Of a stretch of 64,000 nucleotides of DNA, positions 54,665 through 64,000 are shown in pieces. The notes below the pieces were generated by a model, which made no database searches, had not been told where the DNA came from, and saw nothing but the letters and a program-made list of their open reading frames with translations. Origin of the DNA: Hyphomicrobiales bacterium (lineage in GTDB: Bacteria > Pseudomonadota > Alphaproteobacteria > Rhizobiales > Rhizobiaceae); contig UBWZ01000003.1 of NCBI GenBank assembly GCA_900469345.1, forward strand, positions 80,577-144,576, written 5' to 3'. How positions within the stretch are numbered: the first letter of the stretch is position 1; every line of letters begins with the position of its first letter. A program made the translations under genes and the position numbers.

Positions 54665-55129
54665 CTAGACGCCAGTCGAGCCGAAGCCGCCGGCGCCGCG
54701 CAGCGTCGATGTCGCCTCGGTCCCCTCCGAAACCCGCATCTGCGTCACCGGCGCCATCACCAACTGGGCGATCCGCATGCCGCGCTCGATCGTGAAGTCC
54801 GCGTCGCCGAGGTTGATCAGCAGCACTTTCACCTCGCCGCGATAATCGCTGTCGATCGTGCCGGGCGTATTGAGGCAGGTGACGCCGTGCTTGAAGGCAA
54901 GCCCCGAACGCGGCCGCACCTGTGCCTCGAAGCCCTCCGGTATTTCGAACACGAAGCCGGTGGGAACGAGCGCGCGTTTGCCAGGGCCAAGCACCAGCGG
55001 TTGGCCCTCGTCCACGGCCGCCCTGAGGTCCATGCCGGCCGCGCCCGCCGTCTCGTAGGCGGGCAGGTGCAGACCTTCGCCGTGCGGCAGGCGGATGAGC
55101 TTGAGCGTTGGGCCGATGATATCGCGCAT
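54665..55129 (-). CDS. dut: Deoxyuridine 5'-triphosphate nucleotidohydrolase
   Basis: The 154-residue dUTPase converts dUTP to dUMP and keeps uracil out of DNA. The trimeric family motifs are present: AGMDLRAA (1), [14 protein letters not shown] (2), [24 protein letters not shown] (3), [13 protein letters not shown] (4) and the glycine-rich C-terminal arm [10 protein letters not shown] (5). It is divergent from prfC, 83 bases apart. Confidence 0.97.
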   Translation of the reverse strand: MRDIIGPTLKLIRLPHGEGLHLPAYETAGAAGMDLRAAVDEGQPLVLGPGKRALVPTGFVFEIPEGFEAQVRPRSGLAFKHGVTCLNTPGTIDSDYRGEVKVLLINLGDADFTIERGMRIAQLVMAPVTQMRVSEGTEATSTLRGAGGFGSTGV

Positions 55130-55212
55130 GGGAATACTCCTGGCTACGGCAGGTGAATTGCATATTGGGCGTCGAGTCGCTAGATACGCCGCAACTCGAA
55201 GGATCTTTCTCC

Positions 55213-56796
55213 ATGCCGGAAACCATTGCCGAGGCGGTCTCCCGCCGTCGCACCTTTGCCATCATCGCCCACCCGGACGCGGGCAAGACCACGCTTACGG
55301 AAAAGCTGCTGCTGTTTGGTGGCGCCATCCAGCTGGCCGGCGAGGTCAAGGCAAAAAAGGACCGCATCCAGACGCGATCCGACTGGATGAAGATCGAGCG
55401 CGAGCGCGGCATTTCCGTCGTCACCTCGGTGATGACCTTCGAGTATGACGGCAACGTCTTCAACATCCTCGATACGCCCGGCCACGAGGACTTTGCCGAC
55501 GATACCTATCGCACGCTGACGGCTGTCGATGCCGCGGTCATGGTCATCGACGGAGCGAAAGGCATCGAGCCCAGAACGCTGAAGCTGTTCGAGGTCTGCC
55601 GCATGCGCGACATCCCGATCATCACCTTCGTCAACAAGATGGACCGTGAAGCGCGCGACACGTTCGAGATTCTCGACGAGGTCGAGGAAAAGCTGGCGCT
55701 CGATACGGCACCCGTCACCTGGCCGGTCGGACGCGCCAAGAGCTTCTGCGGTTCCTACAATCTCGCCGACAACACGTTCCGTGGCAGCGACACCCAGGTC
55801 GAGCCGCTGGCGGTCAACGGCCCGCAGAGCATTGCCGACCACCTGCCAGAAAACGAACGCGAGACCTTCATCGGCGAGCTGGAGCTTGCCCGCGAAGCCT
55901 GCCGCCCCTTCGACCGCCAAGCCTTCCTGGAGGGTCACATGACGCCGGTCTTCTTCGGCTCGGCGCTGCGCAATTTCGGCGTGCGCGATCTCATCAACGC
56001 GCTCAGCGACTTCGCCCCGCCGCCGCGCGACCAGGTCGCCGATATCCGCAAGGTGCATGCGTCCGAAGAAAAGATGACGGCCTTCGTCTTCAAGATCCAG
56101 GCCAACATGGACCCGAATCACCGCGACCGTATCGCCTTTGCCCGCATTTGCTCGGGCAAGCTGGAGCGCGGCATGAAGGCCAAGCTTGCCCGCACCGGCA
56201 AGCTGATGGGGCTGACCGCCCCGCAGTTCTTCTTTGCCTCGCAGCGCCAGCTGGCCGATACGGCCTATGCGGGCGATGTGGTCGGCATCCCCAACCACGG
56301 CACGCTGCGCATCGGCGATACCCTGACGGAAGGGGAATCGCTCGTTTTCCAGGGCGTGCCAAACTTCTCGCCGGAAATCCTGCGCCGCGTGCGGCTGGAA
56401 GATGCCATGAAGGCGAAGAAGCTGAAGGAAGCGCTGCAGCAGATGGCAGAAGAAGGCGTCGTGCAGCTGTTTTCGCCGGAAGACGGTTCGCCCGCCATCG
56501 TCGGCGTGGTCGGCGCCCTGCAGCTCGACGTCCTGAAGGAACGGCTTTCGGCGGAATACACGCTGCCGGTGTCGTTTGAAATGTCGCGCTTCTCCATCTG
56601 CCGGTGGATCTCGTCGGACCAGCCGGCGGAGCTGGAAAAATTCCTGACGGTGAAGCGGGGCGATATTGCCCGCGACCTCGACGGCGACCCGGTATTCCTG
56701 GCCCAGGATTCCTTCTCGTTGCGTTACGAGTCCGAACGCTACCCGGCGATCAAGATGGTCGCGATCAAGGAGTATCACGTCGCCAAGGCGGCGTGA
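55213..56796 (+). CDS. prfC: Peptide chain release factor 3
   Basis: The 527-residue GTPase helps recycle RF1 and RF2 after termination. The G1 motif [15 protein letters not shown], switch [17 protein letters not shown]4 NKMDREARD, and the domain II and III segments [16 protein letters not shown] are typical RF3. Start: ATG 55213 begins [17 protein letters not shown] and follows AAGGA; the frame is open to 55153 without a ribosome site. It overlaps nothing; yigZ converges at 56801. Confidence 0.96.
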   Translation: MPETIAEAVSRRRTFAIIAHPDAGKTTLTEKLLLFGGAIQLAGEVKAKKDRIQTRSDWMKIERERGISVVTSVMTFEYDGNVFNILDTPGHEDFADDTYRTLTAVDAAVMVIDGAKGIEPRTLKLFEVCRMRDIPIITFVNKMDREARDTFEILDEVEEKLALDTAPVTWPVGRAKSFCGSYNLADNTFRGSDTQVEPLAVNGPQSIADHLPENERETFIGELELAREACRPFDRQAFLEGHMTPVFFGSALRNFGVRDLINALSDFAPPPRDQVADIRKVHASEEKMTAFVFKIQANMDPNHRDRIAFARICSGKLERGMKAKLARTGKLMGLTAPQFFFASQRQLADTAYAGDVVGIPNHGTLRIGDTLTEGESLVFQGVPNFSPEILRRVRLEDAMKAKKLKEALQQMAEEGVVQLFSPEDGSPAIVGVVGALQLDVLKERLSAEYTLPVSFEMSRFSICRWISSDQPAELEKFLTVKRGDIARDLDGDPVFLAQDSFSLRYESERYPAIKMVAIKEYHVAKAA

Positions 56797-56800
56797 TCCT

Positions 56801-57385
56801 TCACTCGGTCGACAGTGCCGCGCGGCCGCTGGTCAGGTCGCGGACCATTTGAGACACGGCCTCGATCTCTCCTTCCCGCAGCCGGATGGTAAGGTCGGCG
56901 CCGGTGTCTCGGAAACTTTCCCCGGTGATCGTCAGGTCTTCCATGACCTGCAGCCTGGCCTTGACCCGCGCCAGATCCGCGAAGTCGAGTGAGACGACGC
57001 CCTCGACCGAGGGCTTGACTTCGAGCAGGCTGGCGCTTCTCAGGCAGGCGGCAGCGGTGCCGCCATAGGCACGCATCAAACCCCCACTGCCCAGCAATAT
57101 GCCGCCGAACCAGCGGGTGACGATGACAACCGTCCTGTCGAGCGATTGTCCGTCAAGGGCCGCAAGGATGGGCTTGCCCGCCGTTCCGCTCGGCTCCCCA
57201 TCATCGGAAAAGCGGTAGGCCTGTCCGACCCGCCAGGCCCAGCAATTGTGTGTCGCGTCGGCATGGCGATGGGCGGCAATCGCCGCCTTCGCCTCCTCCT
57301 CGCTCGCAACCGCCAGCGCCGTGGCGAGAAACCGGCTTTTCTTGATGGACTGCTCGAAGGTGGCGGGCTGCTCTAGCTGGAACAT
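56801..57385 (-). CDS. YigZ family protein (IMPACT/UPF0029)
   Basis: The 194-residue protein has the IMPACT signature: KKSRFLATALAVASEEEAKAAIAAHRHADATHNCWAWRVG, DDGEPSGTAGKPILAAL and WFGGILLGSGGLMRAYGG. The C-terminal part is a ferredoxin-like domain. YigZ may interact with the translation machinery; no reaction is established. It converges on prfC (4-base gap). Confidence 0.95.
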   Translation of the reverse strand: MFQLEQPATFEQSIKKSRFLATALAVASEEEAKAAIAAHRHADATHNCWAWRVGQAYRFSDDGEPSGTAGKPILAALDGQSLDRTVVIVTRWFGGILLGSGGLMRAYGGTAAACLRSASLLEVKPSVEGVVSLDFADLARVKARLQVMEDLTITGESFRDTGADLTIRLREGEIEAVSQMVRDLTSGRAALSTE

Positions 57386-57434
57386 AGCTCAGCACTATCG
57401 CCGGATCATGCGCAAGGGAAGGGCTCGCAGCACG

Positions 57435-58220
57435 CTAGGCGCGCCGCCCGAACCTGGCATTTGGCGAGCGGCTGTAGCGGTTGCCCGCCAGACCGGTGGA
57501 GAGAGGCTGCGGCGGCTTTGACGCCGCAACGCCGATATCTCCGCCCGGCGCACTGCGGCTGACGACGACCAGATAGACCGAGGCCGCGCAAAACGTGGCC
57601 AGCAGGATCGTCGGGTAGAGATAGATCATCGAGAGCCACAGCTTCAGCTTCAGAAACAGGATCACGACGGTGCCCATGCCCGGCAGCCACAACAACAGTG
57701 GGGCAAGACCGGGAAGGCCGAGGATCGTCAGGACGGTCAGAAGCGACATCCAGAGGCGGCAGGCAAGCGGCCAGTCCTGCGGCATCGTCTCAGCTCTGTC
57801 GCGAACGAAAATCAGCGTTACCACCGCGATCAGTGCGACCAGCAGCGAGGTCGCGCTGGCTCTGAGGACGCCGAGCGAGAAAGCGACGCCCCAGTGCGCG
57901 CCGAAGACGACGCCGAATTGCCAGTCGCAGAGAACCAGCACCACGATCAGGGCACCTGCCACCCAGGGCAACCCGGAGGCCGTCGCGCGCCGAACCGAAA
58001 TCCTGGCGAGCGAGGCAGCGAAAAGGACGAAGATCAGAGGTTTGAGATAGACGCCCAGCACCACGGCCAGCGCGCCGGAGGCACCCGAGACCTTCTGCGC
58101 GCCGGTCGCCTGGATCAGCCCGTAGACGAGAAAGGGAAACAAGATCGTTGCCGCAATCACCAGCGCCAGCCGCAGGGCGAACAGTCGCGCGAAGCTGGAA
58201 GCACTGAGGTACGGGCGCAA
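57435..58220 (-). CDS. Polytopic inner-membrane protein, unknown
   Basis: The product has about six hydrophobic segments (ALRLALVIAATILFPFLVYGL; ALAVVLGVYLKPLIFVLFA; LPWVAGALIVVLVL; LLVALIAVVTLIFV; LTVLTILGLPGLAPLLLWLPG; LWLSMIYLYPTILLATFCA) and a basic C-terminal tail. No family recognised. The frame reaches 58307 (GTG) but the first residues are not membrane-like; a TTG at 58220 behind CTGGAG fits better, giving 261 residues. The start is therefore tentative. Confidence 0.6.
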   Translation of the reverse strand: MRPYLSASSFARLFALRLALVIAATILFPFLVYGLIQATGAQKVSGASGALAVVLGVYLKPLIFVLFAASLARISVRRATASGLPWVAGALIVVLVLCDWQFGVVFGAHWGVAFSLGVLRASATSLLVALIAVVTLIFVRDRAETMPQDWPLACRLWMSLLTVLTILGLPGLAPLLLWLPGMGTVVILFLKLKLWLSMIYLYPTILLATFCAASVYLVVVSRSAPGGDIGVAASKPPQPLSTGLAGNRYSRSPNARFGRRA

Positions 58221-58336
58221 GGAACAACTCCAGATTGGACTGCCGCAATGATGCAGCGCTTGTTCTAACGTCGGATGACCGAAATCATTCAATTTTGAAG
58301 GGAACACGTCCTCTGGGCCATGTCGAGATCGGTCGA

Positions 58337-59278
58337 TCAGCCGAATTTGACCGCTGTCGTATTGCCGCCGCAGATGAGGGCGCAGACGCGCTCACCCGGT
58401 TGCGGCACGTAGCGACCGGACAGCAATGCTGCAAAAGCCGCCGCCCCGCCGGGCTCGGCAACGATGCGCATGCCGTCCCACAGGGCCTGCTGCGCCCGTC
58501 GGATGTCGTCGTCGGTCACCAGCACCGGCGGCTGCAGGTACTTCTGCGCGAGCGGGAAGACCAGCTCGCCGATCCGTTTCGGCGCCAGCGAATCCGCGGC
58601 GATGCCGCCTGCCGGGGCATCCACGGGGCGTCCCGCCTTGAGAGCTTCGAACAGCGTCGGTGCGCCGTCCGATTCCACCGCGACGATCTTGATGCGGTCC
58701 GTGAACCAGCAGGTGATCCCGCCAATCAGCCCGCCGCCTCCCACCGCCACCAGAAGCGTGGTGATCTGCGGCAGGTCTTCGTCGATCTCCTTGCCGAGCG
58801 TCCCCTGGCCGAGCAGCGTTTCGGGCTGGTCGTAGGCATGAACGGGCATGGCGCCGCTTTCCGCGGTGTGGATCTCGCTTGCGGCGAGGGCATCCGCATA
58901 GCGGTCTCCGCCCACGACGAGCGCAGCCCCATAGGAGCGTATCAGTTCGATCTTGGCGGGCGACGAAACGCTCGGGACGAAGATCGTCGCGGCGATGCCG
59001 AGCTGCCTTGCGGCATAGGCGACGGCTGCTCCGTGATTGCCGCCCGACGCAGCCACCACGCCCGCGGCAGGCACGGATCGGGTCAGCAGGTTTGCAAAGG
59101 CGCCTCGCGCCTTGAACGACCCGGAGTGCTGCAGGAGCTCCAGCTTCAGGTCGACCGGCAGCGGGGTGCCGCCGAAGTCGCGCATGTCGGCCCGCAGCAC
59201 CGGCGTGTGGCGCACGTGGTCGCGGATGAGGGCGTGCGTGCTCGCGATTTGCTGAGGGGTGACAACTTCGGGGGGCAT
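58337..59278 (-). CDS. Threonine/serine dehydratase family PLP enzyme
   Basis: The 313-residue fold-type II PLP enzyme has Lys56 in HSGSFKARGA for the cofactor and VAVGGGGLIGGIT for phosphate. The C-terminal ACT-like regulatory domain of biosynthetic IlvA is absent, so this looks like a catabolic-type threonine or serine dehydratase, or a serine racemase-like enzyme. The start is ATG at 59278 (GGGGGCATG). It is divergent from the GGDEF-EAL gene. Confidence 0.9.
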   Translation of the reverse strand: MPPEVVTPQQIASTHALIRDHVRHTPVLRADMRDFGGTPLPVDLKLELLQHSGSFKARGAFANLLTRSVPAAGVVAASGGNHGAAVAYAARQLGIAATIFVPSVSSPAKIELIRSYGAALVVGGDRYADALAASEIHTAESGAMPVHAYDQPETLLGQGTLGKEIDEDLPQITTLLVAVGGGGLIGGITCWFTDRIKIVAVESDGAPTLFEALKAGRPVDAPAGGIAADSLAPKRIGELVFPLAQKYLQPPVLVTDDDIRRAQQALWDGMRIVAEPGGAAAFAALLSGRYVPQPGERVCALICGGNTTAVKFG

Positions 59279-59436
59279 GACTTCATCTCCAGATGGACCT
59301 CTCGGTACGCCCGTTGGCGGTGCAGTGCAAGGTGTTAGCGCTGTCGCTGATGCATCCTGGGGCTGAGCCTTAACCTGATGTTGTAACTTGAATGTTAGAC
59401 TTCGGTTTTAAAGAGCTTGACGCCGAAGGTTAGATA

Positions 59437-61065
59437 ATGAAGGCCGAAGTTGGAGGTATGGAGCCGCTCGACCTGAGGACGGCGGTCGTCAGGCTCGCCG
59501 CGGACGGTCGTGTCGTCCATGCCAACACGGCGGCGCAGCACCTGCTCCTGGGCGCATCGCCGGAAGGCGCCCTGATCGAGGACCTGCTTGGCAGGGCCGA
59601 GAAGCTCGGGAAGATTGCCAGTGGAACGGCCGGGCAGATTGTCCGCGCACTCGCTTCGGGAAACGCCGACGCGACGGAGTGCTTCAAGCTTTTGGACGGC
59701 AGCTCCATCCTGATGGTCGCCGGTCCCGTCGCCGGCGGCACCCTCGTCGAGTGGTCGGATATCACCCCCTATGTAGAGGCGATGCGCGCGCAGGAGCGCG
59801 ACCCGCTGACCGGATTGCTGGCACGCCCTGCCATGCTCAGGGAAATCGCGGCCATGGTGCAGTCCGGGGAACCCGCGGCCCTTCTCTACATCGGGCTCGA
59901 TCGGTTTACCTCCGTCAACAACATGCTCGGACATATGGCCGGCGACAAGCTGCTGCAGAAGGTTTCGGGCCGCATTGTTGGCCTTGTTCCGGCAGATGCT
60001 GTCATGGCGCGGGTCGGCGGCGACGAGTTCGCGGTTCTGCTCAGGGCCGATAGCGAGGCCGCTACGGCCATGGCTGGTCGGCTGCTGGAGATGGTCGCCC
60101 GTCCTTTCCTTATCGATGGCCAGTCGGCGCATGTTGGCACGAGCATCGGGCTTGCTCACCTGGACCCGGCAGACCCGCCGGAAAACCAGCTGCGCAACGC
60201 CCGGCTGGCGCTGCTGAAGGCCAAGGCCGATGGCGGCGACGCGATCCAGGTCTTCACCGATGCGATGCGTGAGGAGCTTGAACAGGCGCGTCTGCTGGAG
60301 ATCGATCTGCGCCAGGCGCTGGTACTGCGCGAGTTCTCGCTCGCCTACCAGCCGCAATATGAGATCGATGGACGTCGGCTGATCGGCTTCGAGGCCTTGC
60401 TGCGCTGGCATCATCCGAAACGGGGTCCGGTCTCGCCGGCGCATTTCATCCCGCTTGCCGAAGAGCTCGGCCTGATCGTGCCGATCGGCGAATGGGTCAT
60501 TCGGGCAGCCTGCAAGGCTGCCGCCGAGTGGCCGTTGCCGCTGTCGATCTCGGTCAATATCTCGCCGCTGCAGTTTCGCAGCCCCAACATCGTGGCCATC
60601 GTCACGTCGGCCTTGAAGAATTCCGGACTGGACCCGTCGCGGCTCGAGCTGGAGGTGACAGAGGGGGCACTCCTCCTCGACAGCGAGCCGGTGATGAACA
60701 TCTTCCGGCAGCTGAAGGCGCTCGGCCTACGCTTCGCCATGGACGATTTCGGCACCGGCTACTCGTCGCTCAGCTATCTGCAGCAATTCCCCTTCGACAA
60801 GATCAAGATCGACCAGTCCTTCGTGCGCAACCTGCCGGCAAGTCCGGACGGCATCGCGATCGTCCGGGCGGTCTCGGCACTGGGCTCCAGCCTCGGGCTG
60901 TCGATCATCGCCGAAGGCGTGGAAACGGAGGAGCAGCTTGCCTCCATCCGCCAGAACGGCTGCAAGCAGGTCCAGGGATATTTAACGGGGCGCCCGCTGG
61001 CGCCCGACATGGCAGAGGCGCTGATCGCCTCGGCAGCAACCGCAGGAGAAGGAAAAGCATCATGA
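59437..61065 (+). CDS. PAS-like / GGDEF / EAL c-di-GMP enzyme, active-site motifs intact
   Basis: The 542-residue cytosolic protein: N-terminal PAS-like sensor (about 8-112), GGDEF domain (about 115-275) with GGDEF intact (194-198), EAL domain (about 285-530) with EALLRW (319-324), SVNIS, LEVTEGALL, MDDFGTGYSSLSYL, IKIDQSFV and AEGVETEEQ. Both synthesis and degradation of c-di-GMP look chemically possible. The inhibitory I-site Arg is missing (VPAD instead of RxxD), so product feedback is probably lost. The ATG at 59437 follows GAAGG. Overlaps the BLUF gene by 4 bases. Confidence 0.95.
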   Translation: MKAEVGGMEPLDLRTAVVRLAADGRVVHANTAAQHLLLGASPEGALIEDLLGRAEKLGKIASGTAGQIVRALASGNADATECFKLLDGSSILMVAGPVAGGTLVEWSDITPYVEAMRAQERDPLTGLLARPAMLREIAAMVQSGEPAALLYIGLDRFTSVNNMLGHMAGDKLLQKVSGRIVGLVPADAVMARVGGDEFAVLLRADSEAATAMAGRLLEMVARPFLIDGQSAHVGTSIGLAHLDPADPPENQLRNARLALLKAKADGGDAIQVFTDAMREELEQARLLEIDLRQALVLREFSLAYQPQYEIDGRRLIGFEALLRWHHPKRGPVSPAHFIPLAEELGLIVPIGEWVIRAACKAAAEWPLPLSISVNISPLQFRSPNIVAIVTSALKNSGLDPSRLELEVTEGALLLDSEPVMNIFRQLKALGLRFAMDDFGTGYSSLSYLQQFPFDKIKIDQSFVRNLPASPDGIAIVRAVSALGSSLGLSIIAEGVETEEQLASIRQNGCKQVQGYLTGRPLAPDMAEALIASAATAGEGKAS

Positions 61066-61481
61066 CCGATTACCGCCTCGTTTATTTCAGCGAAAACCGT
61101 CTTCCCTCCTCGGAGATTGCCCAAGGTCTGAACAGCATTCTGGAAAAAAGCCGCAGCAACAACGTCATGGTCGGCGTCACCGGCGCCCTGATGTTCAGCG
61201 TTGGATATTTCGTCCAGGTGCTCGAGGGGCCCCAGGCCGCGGTCGAGGCGACGTTCGAGCGGATCCAGCAGGACGCCCGCCATGGCGATGTCCAGCTTGT
61301 CGAATTCGCCCCGGTCGCGCAGCGGACGTTCGACAACTGGTCCATGGCGTATGCCGGCCGGCCCGAGGAAGCCTCGGACGACGTGGCGGACCTCGCCGCA
61401 TCGAGCGGATTTGATCCGAGCCGGCTCGATGGCGACCAGTTGTTCGAGAGGTTGCGCAGCCGCCTGCTCGAAACCGCCTGA
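61062..61481 (+). CDS. BLUF blue-light photoreceptor protein
   Basis: The 139-residue protein is a stand-alone BLUF domain, which senses blue light through a bound flavin (FAD). The photochemical residues are all present: Tyr8 (RLVYFS), Asn34 (RSNNVMVGVTG), Gln52 (FVQVLEG), with Trp93 and Met95 (DNWSMAY). A short helical tail follows (about 110-139). Its ATG overlaps the stop of the GGDEF-EAL gene, so they are co-translated; the BLUF protein probably regulates that enzyme by contact. Confidence 0.93.
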   Translation: MTDYRLVYFSENRLPSSEIAQGLNSILEKSRSNNVMVGVTGALMFSVGYFVQVLEGPQAAVEATFERIQQDARHGDVQLVEFAPVAQRTFDNWSMAYAGRPEEASDDVADLAASSGFDPSRLDGDQLFERLRSRLLETA

Positions 61482-61496
61482 TGAAGACGAAGACCG

Positions 61497-62897
61497 TCAG
61501 GCCTTCGGTAAGGCCGGCGGATCTTCCGAGACCAGGTCTTTCAGGAAATCGTCGCACCAGCGGTTGATGTCGTACTTGATGAGATGCTCCATCATCTTTT
61601 CCCAGCGCTGCTTGCGCTCGTCGAGCGACATGGTCAGGCCACGGGCAATCGCATGCGCCGTGCCTTCGATGTCGTAAGGGTTGACGAGAAGCGCGCCGGT
61701 GAGCTCCCGGGCCGCGCCCGCAAACCGCGATAACACGAGCACACCGGGATCTTCGGGGTCCTGCGCCGCTACATATTCCTTGGCGACCAAGTTCATGCCG
61801 TCGCGCAGCGGCGTCACCAGGCCGATCTTGGCCAGGCGGTAGAGGCCGGCAAGAAGCGGTCGCGCGATGGAGCGGTTGACATAGCGGATCGGTACCCAGT
61901 CGACGGTGCCGAGCGCCCCGTTGACCCGTCCGGCCTGTTCGGCGACCGTCCGCTGCATCTGCTCGTATTCCGGCACTTCCGACCGGGATTTTGGCGTGAT
62001 CTGCAGATAGGTCACCTTGTTCTGGTAGTTCGGGTTCAAGGTGACGAAGGTCTCGAAGGCGTCGATGCGCTGGGTGATCCCCTTCGAATAGTCGAGCCGA
62101 TCGACGCCGATGATGAGGTCACGTCCCTCGACGCTCTGGCGTGCCTTCTTGACCATGCTGTTGCTGGCCGCCTTGGAGGCAAATTCCGCAAAGGTCTTGG
62201 TCTCGATCGAAATCGAGTAGGCGCCGCCCTTGAAGGTCCGCCCGTAGGTGGAGAACCTGGCGTCGCCGAGCCGTTCGCCGATACCTTCGCGCACCAAGCC
62301 ACCGGCGAAATTGTCGAGATCGTAGTCCGTCTGGAAGCCGATCAAATCGTATTGCGACAGGCCGCGCATGATCTGCTCGTGCACTGGCATGGCGAACAAC
62401 ACGTCGGCCGGCGGCCAGGGAATGTGCAGGAAGAAGCCGATCTTGTTCTTGAAGCCCATCTGGCGCAGCTCGGAGGCAAGCGGGATCAGGTGGTAGTCAT
62501 GCACCCAGATGACGTCGTCTTCCTTGAGCATGGGCGCGAGCCGCGTCGCAAAGAAGCGATTGACCCTGAAATAGCCGGCCATTTCCTTGCGGCCATACTC
62601 CGCAAGATCGAGCCGGTAGTGACAGATGGGCCAGAGCACCCGGTTTGCGAAGCCGTGGTAATATTCCTCGACGTCGGTCTTGGTGAGGTCGGTCAGCGCA
62701 TAGGTGATATTGCCATGGGTGCGCATATCGAGCGCCCCCGGAGCCTTGGACCCGCTCGATTTGCCGGACCAGCCCATCCAGATGCCGCCACGCTCCTCGA
62801 GCGCAGCCTGGAGGGCGACGGCAAGCCCTCCCGCAGGTGCCGCTCCACTTTTCTCGGGAACGGTGACACGGTTCGAAACGACGACAAGACGGCTCAC
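61497..62897 (-). CDS. otsA: Trehalose-6-phosphate synthase
   Basis: The 466-residue GT20 enzyme transfers glucose from UDP-glucose to glucose-6-phosphate. It shows [58 protein letters not shown], and the C-terminal [17 protein letters not shown]. The start is GTG at 62897 inside the end of otsB. Together with otsB it makes trehalose for osmotic and desiccation protection. Confidence 0.97.
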   Translation of the reverse strand: MSRLVVVSNRVTVPEKSGAAPAGGLAVALQAALEERGGIWMGWSGKSSGSKAPGALDMRTHGNITYALTDLTKTDVEEYYHGFANRVLWPICHYRLDLAEYGRKEMAGYFRVNRFFATRLAPMLKEDDVIWVHDYHLIPLASELRQMGFKNKIGFFLHIPWPPADVLFAMPVHEQIMRGLSQYDLIGFQTDYDLDNFAGGLVREGIGERLGDARFSTYGRTFKGGAYSISIETKTFAEFASKAASNSMVKKARQSVEGRDLIIGVDRLDYSKGITQRIDAFETFVTLNPNYQNKVTYLQITPKSRSEVPEYEQMQRTVAEQAGRVNGALGTVDWVPIRYVNRSIARPLLAGLYRLAKIGLVTPLRDGMNLVAKEYVAAQDPEDPGVLVLSRFAGAARELTGALLVNPYDIEGTAHAIARGLTMSLDERKQRWEKMMEHLIKYDINRWCDDFLKDLVSEDPPALPKA

Positions 62898-63718
62898 GGC
62901 GCGTCCTTTCCAGCTTGGGTCTGCTGTTGTGCAAGCGCGCCGAGTATGGCGCGGAGTTCGGCGGCGGAGGAAAGGGTGCTGGTGGCGACGGATGGCGCTG
63001 CCGTTTCGTCGATGCGGATCGAGTGGCCGCCCAGTTCGTTGGCAACCTTGAACATCGCTTCGTCCGTCACGTCGTCGCCGATGGTGATCGGACGGCGGCC
63101 GCGGAACGGCGCTTCGGACAGGAAGGCCCTGACCGCTTCACCCTTGCTGGCGCGGGCGGGGCGGATCTCCAGCACCATCTTGCCCCGCTGCAGCGTGTAA
63201 TCGGGTCCGGCGAGTTCCGCGAAGCGGATCATGATGGCTTCGACCTCCTGCTGCAGTTCGGGAGCCTGCCGGTAATGCGCCGCGATTGCCAGTCCCTTGT
63301 CCTCGACCAGAATGCCCGGCCATTGCCGCACGCCCTCTTCGATGCGCAGCTTCAGCGCCGCGAATTCGGGACGACTTTCGACGCGATCCACCGTGCCCGA
63401 GGGCGAACGGCGTTCCGCGCCATGCAGGCCGGCGATCGGAAAGGTCCGGCCTCCAAACAGGGCGTCGGCGTAGACCAGCGCACGCCCGGTGACCAGCGCA
63501 AGCGCGCCGTCCAGCAGCTGCGAGACACGCGCCAGGTTTTCGGCCAGGTCAGGGGGAACGATGATGTTGTCCGGCTTGTCAGCGATATCGACCAGGGTTC
63601 CGTCGATGTCGAGGAACAGCGCCCATCGACCGGGGTTCTGGCCGATATCGTGGAACAGGGCGCTGCCGGATTGGGCGGCATCAGATGCGGCTTGGTTCGG
63701 CTTGGGTTCATAAGACAT
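62894..63718 (-). CDS. otsB: Trehalose-6-phosphate phosphatase
   Basis: The 274-residue HAD-superfamily enzyme has FLDIDGTLVDIADKPD (the catalytic aspartates of the DxD loop), later GAERRSPSG, and the C-terminal ITIGDDVTDEAMF. The start at 63718 (MSYEPKPN) is preferred over a further ATG at 63769. It is upstream of otsA with a GTGA overlap, an order otsB-otsA. Confidence 0.95.
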   Translation of the reverse strand: MSYEPKPNQAASDAAQSGSALFHDIGQNPGRWALFLDIDGTLVDIADKPDNIIVPPDLAENLARVSQLLDGALALVTGRALVYADALFGGRTFPIAGLHGAERRSPSGTVDRVESRPEFAALKLRIEEGVRQWPGILVEDKGLAIAAHYRQAPELQQEVEAIMIRFAELAGPDYTLQRGKMVLEIRPARASKGEAVRAFLSEAPFRGRRPITIGDDVTDEAMFKVANELGGHSIRIDETAAPSVATSTLSSAAELRAILGALAQQQTQAGKDAP

Positions 63719-63903
63719 AAGTCCGAATGTAGGCGGCACTCCCGCCGCGGCAACCGCACGGCACGACATCCCTTTGTAAAAAGTCGTCCGGGCTTTGCCA
63801 AAAAACCGTCATGAAACTCCGGGATTTAGCTTTCATTAACCATTTGCCGAGACCCTTGGATAATGATGACGCCGCATGCGCGGTGATTTGGAGCGAAAGA
63901 TCG

Positions 63904-64000
63904 ATGTGCCGTTGGGCTGCCTATCGGGGCGAACCGCTTTACCTGGAAGAACTCGTATCCTCGCCCGCCCACTCGCTGATCGAGCAGTCGCATTGCGCCA
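63904..64000 (+). CDS. Class II glutamine amidotransferase, partial (cut by window end)
   Basis: ATG at 63904 follows GGAGCGAAAG. The first 32 residues read MCRWAAYRGEPLYLEELVSS, with Cys2 as the N-terminal nucleophile once the initiator Met is removed, then PAHSLIEQS. This is the pattern of the EgtC/YafJ class II amidotransferases. Only the start of the gene lies in the window. Confidence 0.8.
   Translation, partial: MCRWAAYRGEPLYLEELVSSPAHSLIEQSHCA

Overview
This window is chromosomal DNA from an alphaproteobacterium of the order Hyphomicrobiales (Rhizobiales), most likely family Rhizobiaceae (Rhizobium/Agrobacterium/Ensifer/Shinella type). The evidence is GC-rich coding sequence, the infC-rpmI-rplT-pheS-pheT ribosomal/synthetase block, an HWE-type histidine kinase, a periplasmic imelysin/di-haem oxidoreductase operon, BTLCP, DUF3072 and RCAP_Rcc01079-type proteins, and many ATGA start/stop overlaps. 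I see no rRNA, tRNA, CRISPR array, insertion sequence or complete prophage. The window is mostly ordinary core chromosome with a few accessory insertions.

Layout. 0-8 kb: secreted transglutaminase-like peptidase, an alpha/beta hydrolase, then infC (ATT start), rpmI, rplT, pheS and pheT. A BrnT/BrnA toxin-antitoxin pair and a GFA-family gene sit between pheS and pheT, and a terminator with a competing hairpin lies between rplT and pheS. 8-12.5 kb: M15-like protein, DUF3072 protein, two aldo/keto reductases, a Gfo/Idh oxidoreductase. 12.5-17 kb: a lipid-linked-sugar module (GtrA-like, EamA/SMR-like, SAM methyltransferase, GT2 glycosyltransferase) divergent from a large GT-C-like membrane protein. 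17-20.6 kb: phage-derived spike-base gene and partner, xseA, orphan ParA. 20.7-29.4 kb: housekeeping enzymes (M29 aminopeptidase, MBL hydrolase, YbaK, YffB, MGMT, YqaA, guaA, nucleosidase, thioesterase, TspO), a 53-aa ORF with a palindromic promoter, and a VapBC pair whose toxin is frameshifted. 29.4-34.6 kb: imelysin / di-haem oxidoreductase / imelysin / DUF1513 operon, probably iron-linked, behind a long inverted repeat. 34.6-49.2 kb: RsmB-type methyltransferase, RlpA, queG, GST, uppP, NDUFA9-like protein, a frameshifted DUF1330 gene, a beta-helix protein, pyrF, dnaN, rsmI, yraN, cupin, gshB. 49.3-59.3 kb: yifB/comM, HWE kinase, cysK, dps, lysE, dut, prfC, yigZ, a membrane protein, Thr/Ser dehydratase. 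59.4-64 kb: a GGDEF-EAL protein overlapping a BLUF photoreceptor gene, otsB-otsA for trehalose, and the start of a class II glutamine amidotransferase.

The observations most worth a second look are: the overlapping GGDEF-EAL and BLUF genes, which look like a two-polypeptide blue-light/c-di-GMP switch; the Gtr-like glycan-transfer locus; the mutually exclusive hairpins between rplT and pheS; the toxin-antitoxin insertion that splits pheS from pheT; the imelysin operon, in which the second imelysin lacks the metal-site histidine; and two clear plus one possible single-base frameshifts, which are either real decay or sequence errors.
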